From Bog-756 sp963831535 (GTDB lineage: Bacteria > Actinomycetota > Acidimicrobiia > Acidimicrobiales > RAAP-2): 64,000 nt of DNA. The notes beneath the pieces were generated by a model. The model searched no databases and had not been told where the DNA came from. It saw nothing but the letters and a program-made list of their open reading frames with translations. Location: positions 248,001 through 312,000 of the forward strand of contig CAWHQP010000002.1 in assembly GCA_963831535.1 (NCBI GenBank), given 5' to 3'. The position numbers were made by a program, and so were the translations under genes. Each line of letters begins with the position of its first letter. Positions within the stretch are counted from its first letter, which is position 1. This document shows positions 63,680 to 64,000 of the stretch, in pieces.

Positions 63680-63994
63680 TTAATCGGCTGCGGCGGGAGC
63701 CAGGAGTGGGAAGAACACGGCGCGGGCACTGCGCAGCACCGTCATGATCTGCTCTGGCGGAATGTCCGCCTGCGGATCTTCTGGCAACCCGTCGAGCTTG
63801 ATGTTGTTCTGCGCTGCGTACCCTCGTAGGCCATCCACCAGGGTCTTGCCCAACACCGAGACTGCCTGTCCGAGTGCCAGCGCATCCTCGGTGAACTTGG
63901 GAACCGGCCGGGCTTCGGGCACGGGCCAACTCTCCGGGTCCCTTGGACCGGGCGACAGCATCTCGCCCCGTGAAGGGGTCACCCAGGTCCCCAC
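63680..63994 (-). CDS. Hypothetical protein, possibly partial at window edge
   Basis: A 104-residue frame from a GTG six bases inside the right edge; the true start may lie outside. 'FTEDALALGQAVSVLGKTLV' and 'IPPEQIMTVLRSARAVFFPL' look protein-like and partly helical. I recognise no family. Confidence 0.45.
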   Translation of the reverse strand: MGTWVTPSRGEMLSPGPRDPESWPVPEARPVPKFTEDALALGQAVSVLGKTLVDGLRGYAAQNNIKLDGLPEDPQADIPPEQIMTVLRSARAVFFPLLAPAAAD

Positions 63995-64000
63995 TGCTCC

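Overview
The window is a high-GC actinobacterial chromosome segment, most likely from an Acidimicrobiia-like lineage. The pointers are the very high GC, frequent GTG starts with many ATGA/GTGA gene overlaps, and a secreted protein ending in 42-residue 'GYWLVASDGGIFSFGDA' repeats, which are common in that class. No species can be named from the sequence alone.

Layout. 0-7.2 kb: exopolysaccharide locus (membrane protein, PelF-like glycosyltransferase, large secreted Agd3-like deacetylase). 7.4-15.9 kb: housekeeping and accessory enzymes (ThDP enzyme, MarR/MFS pair, KASIII, aldo/keto reductase, glycerate kinase). 16-28.6 kb: a respiratory block with cytochrome c oxidase subunits I, II and III surrounded by copper-delivery genes (TlpA-like thioredoxin, SCO, two CtaG paralogs, a cupredoxin-like anchor, and a membrane-protein/SCO fusion). 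28.6-39.6 kb: SDR, acyl-CoA synthetase, PD-(D/E)XK nuclease pair, patatin, acyltransferase, methyltransferase, EthD, BtuF-like protein and a P450-TetR operon with a clear promoter/operator. 39.6-48.5 kb: a threonine-synthase-like gene and a MoaD/ThiS-like carrier behind a SAM riboswitch, GpgS, a TetR/MFS pair with two matching operators, OtsA/OtsB and a LytR_C protein.

48.64-59.97 kb is a genomic island inserted in tRNA-Thr(TGT). The 3' part of the tRNA is repeated as a 46-bp direct repeat at the far end. Next to the tRNA lie a tyrosine integrase and an excisionase-like gene, followed by a 1.5-kb gene-free region with repeated 9-bp motifs and two long hairpins. The cargo looks like copper homeostasis under a BlaI/CopY-type repressor: CopZ-like chaperone, CopA-type ATPase, BlaI, M56 peptidase, a third CtaG, a DUF5134-like protein and a membrane protein paralogous to the one fused to SCO in the respiratory block. 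Matching TACTAC-N5-GTAGTA operators precede three of these transcription units. Beyond the island are an IS110 remnant, a DUF1905 protein and an HspR-like/Hsp20 divergent pair.

Many genes are interrupted by single-base frameshifts: five across the first 48 kb, and many more inside the island. Catalytic motifs survive on both sides of the breaks, so assembly indels are at least as likely as true decay, and reading frames there should be treated as provisional. All functional statements are from motif recognition; no database search was run.
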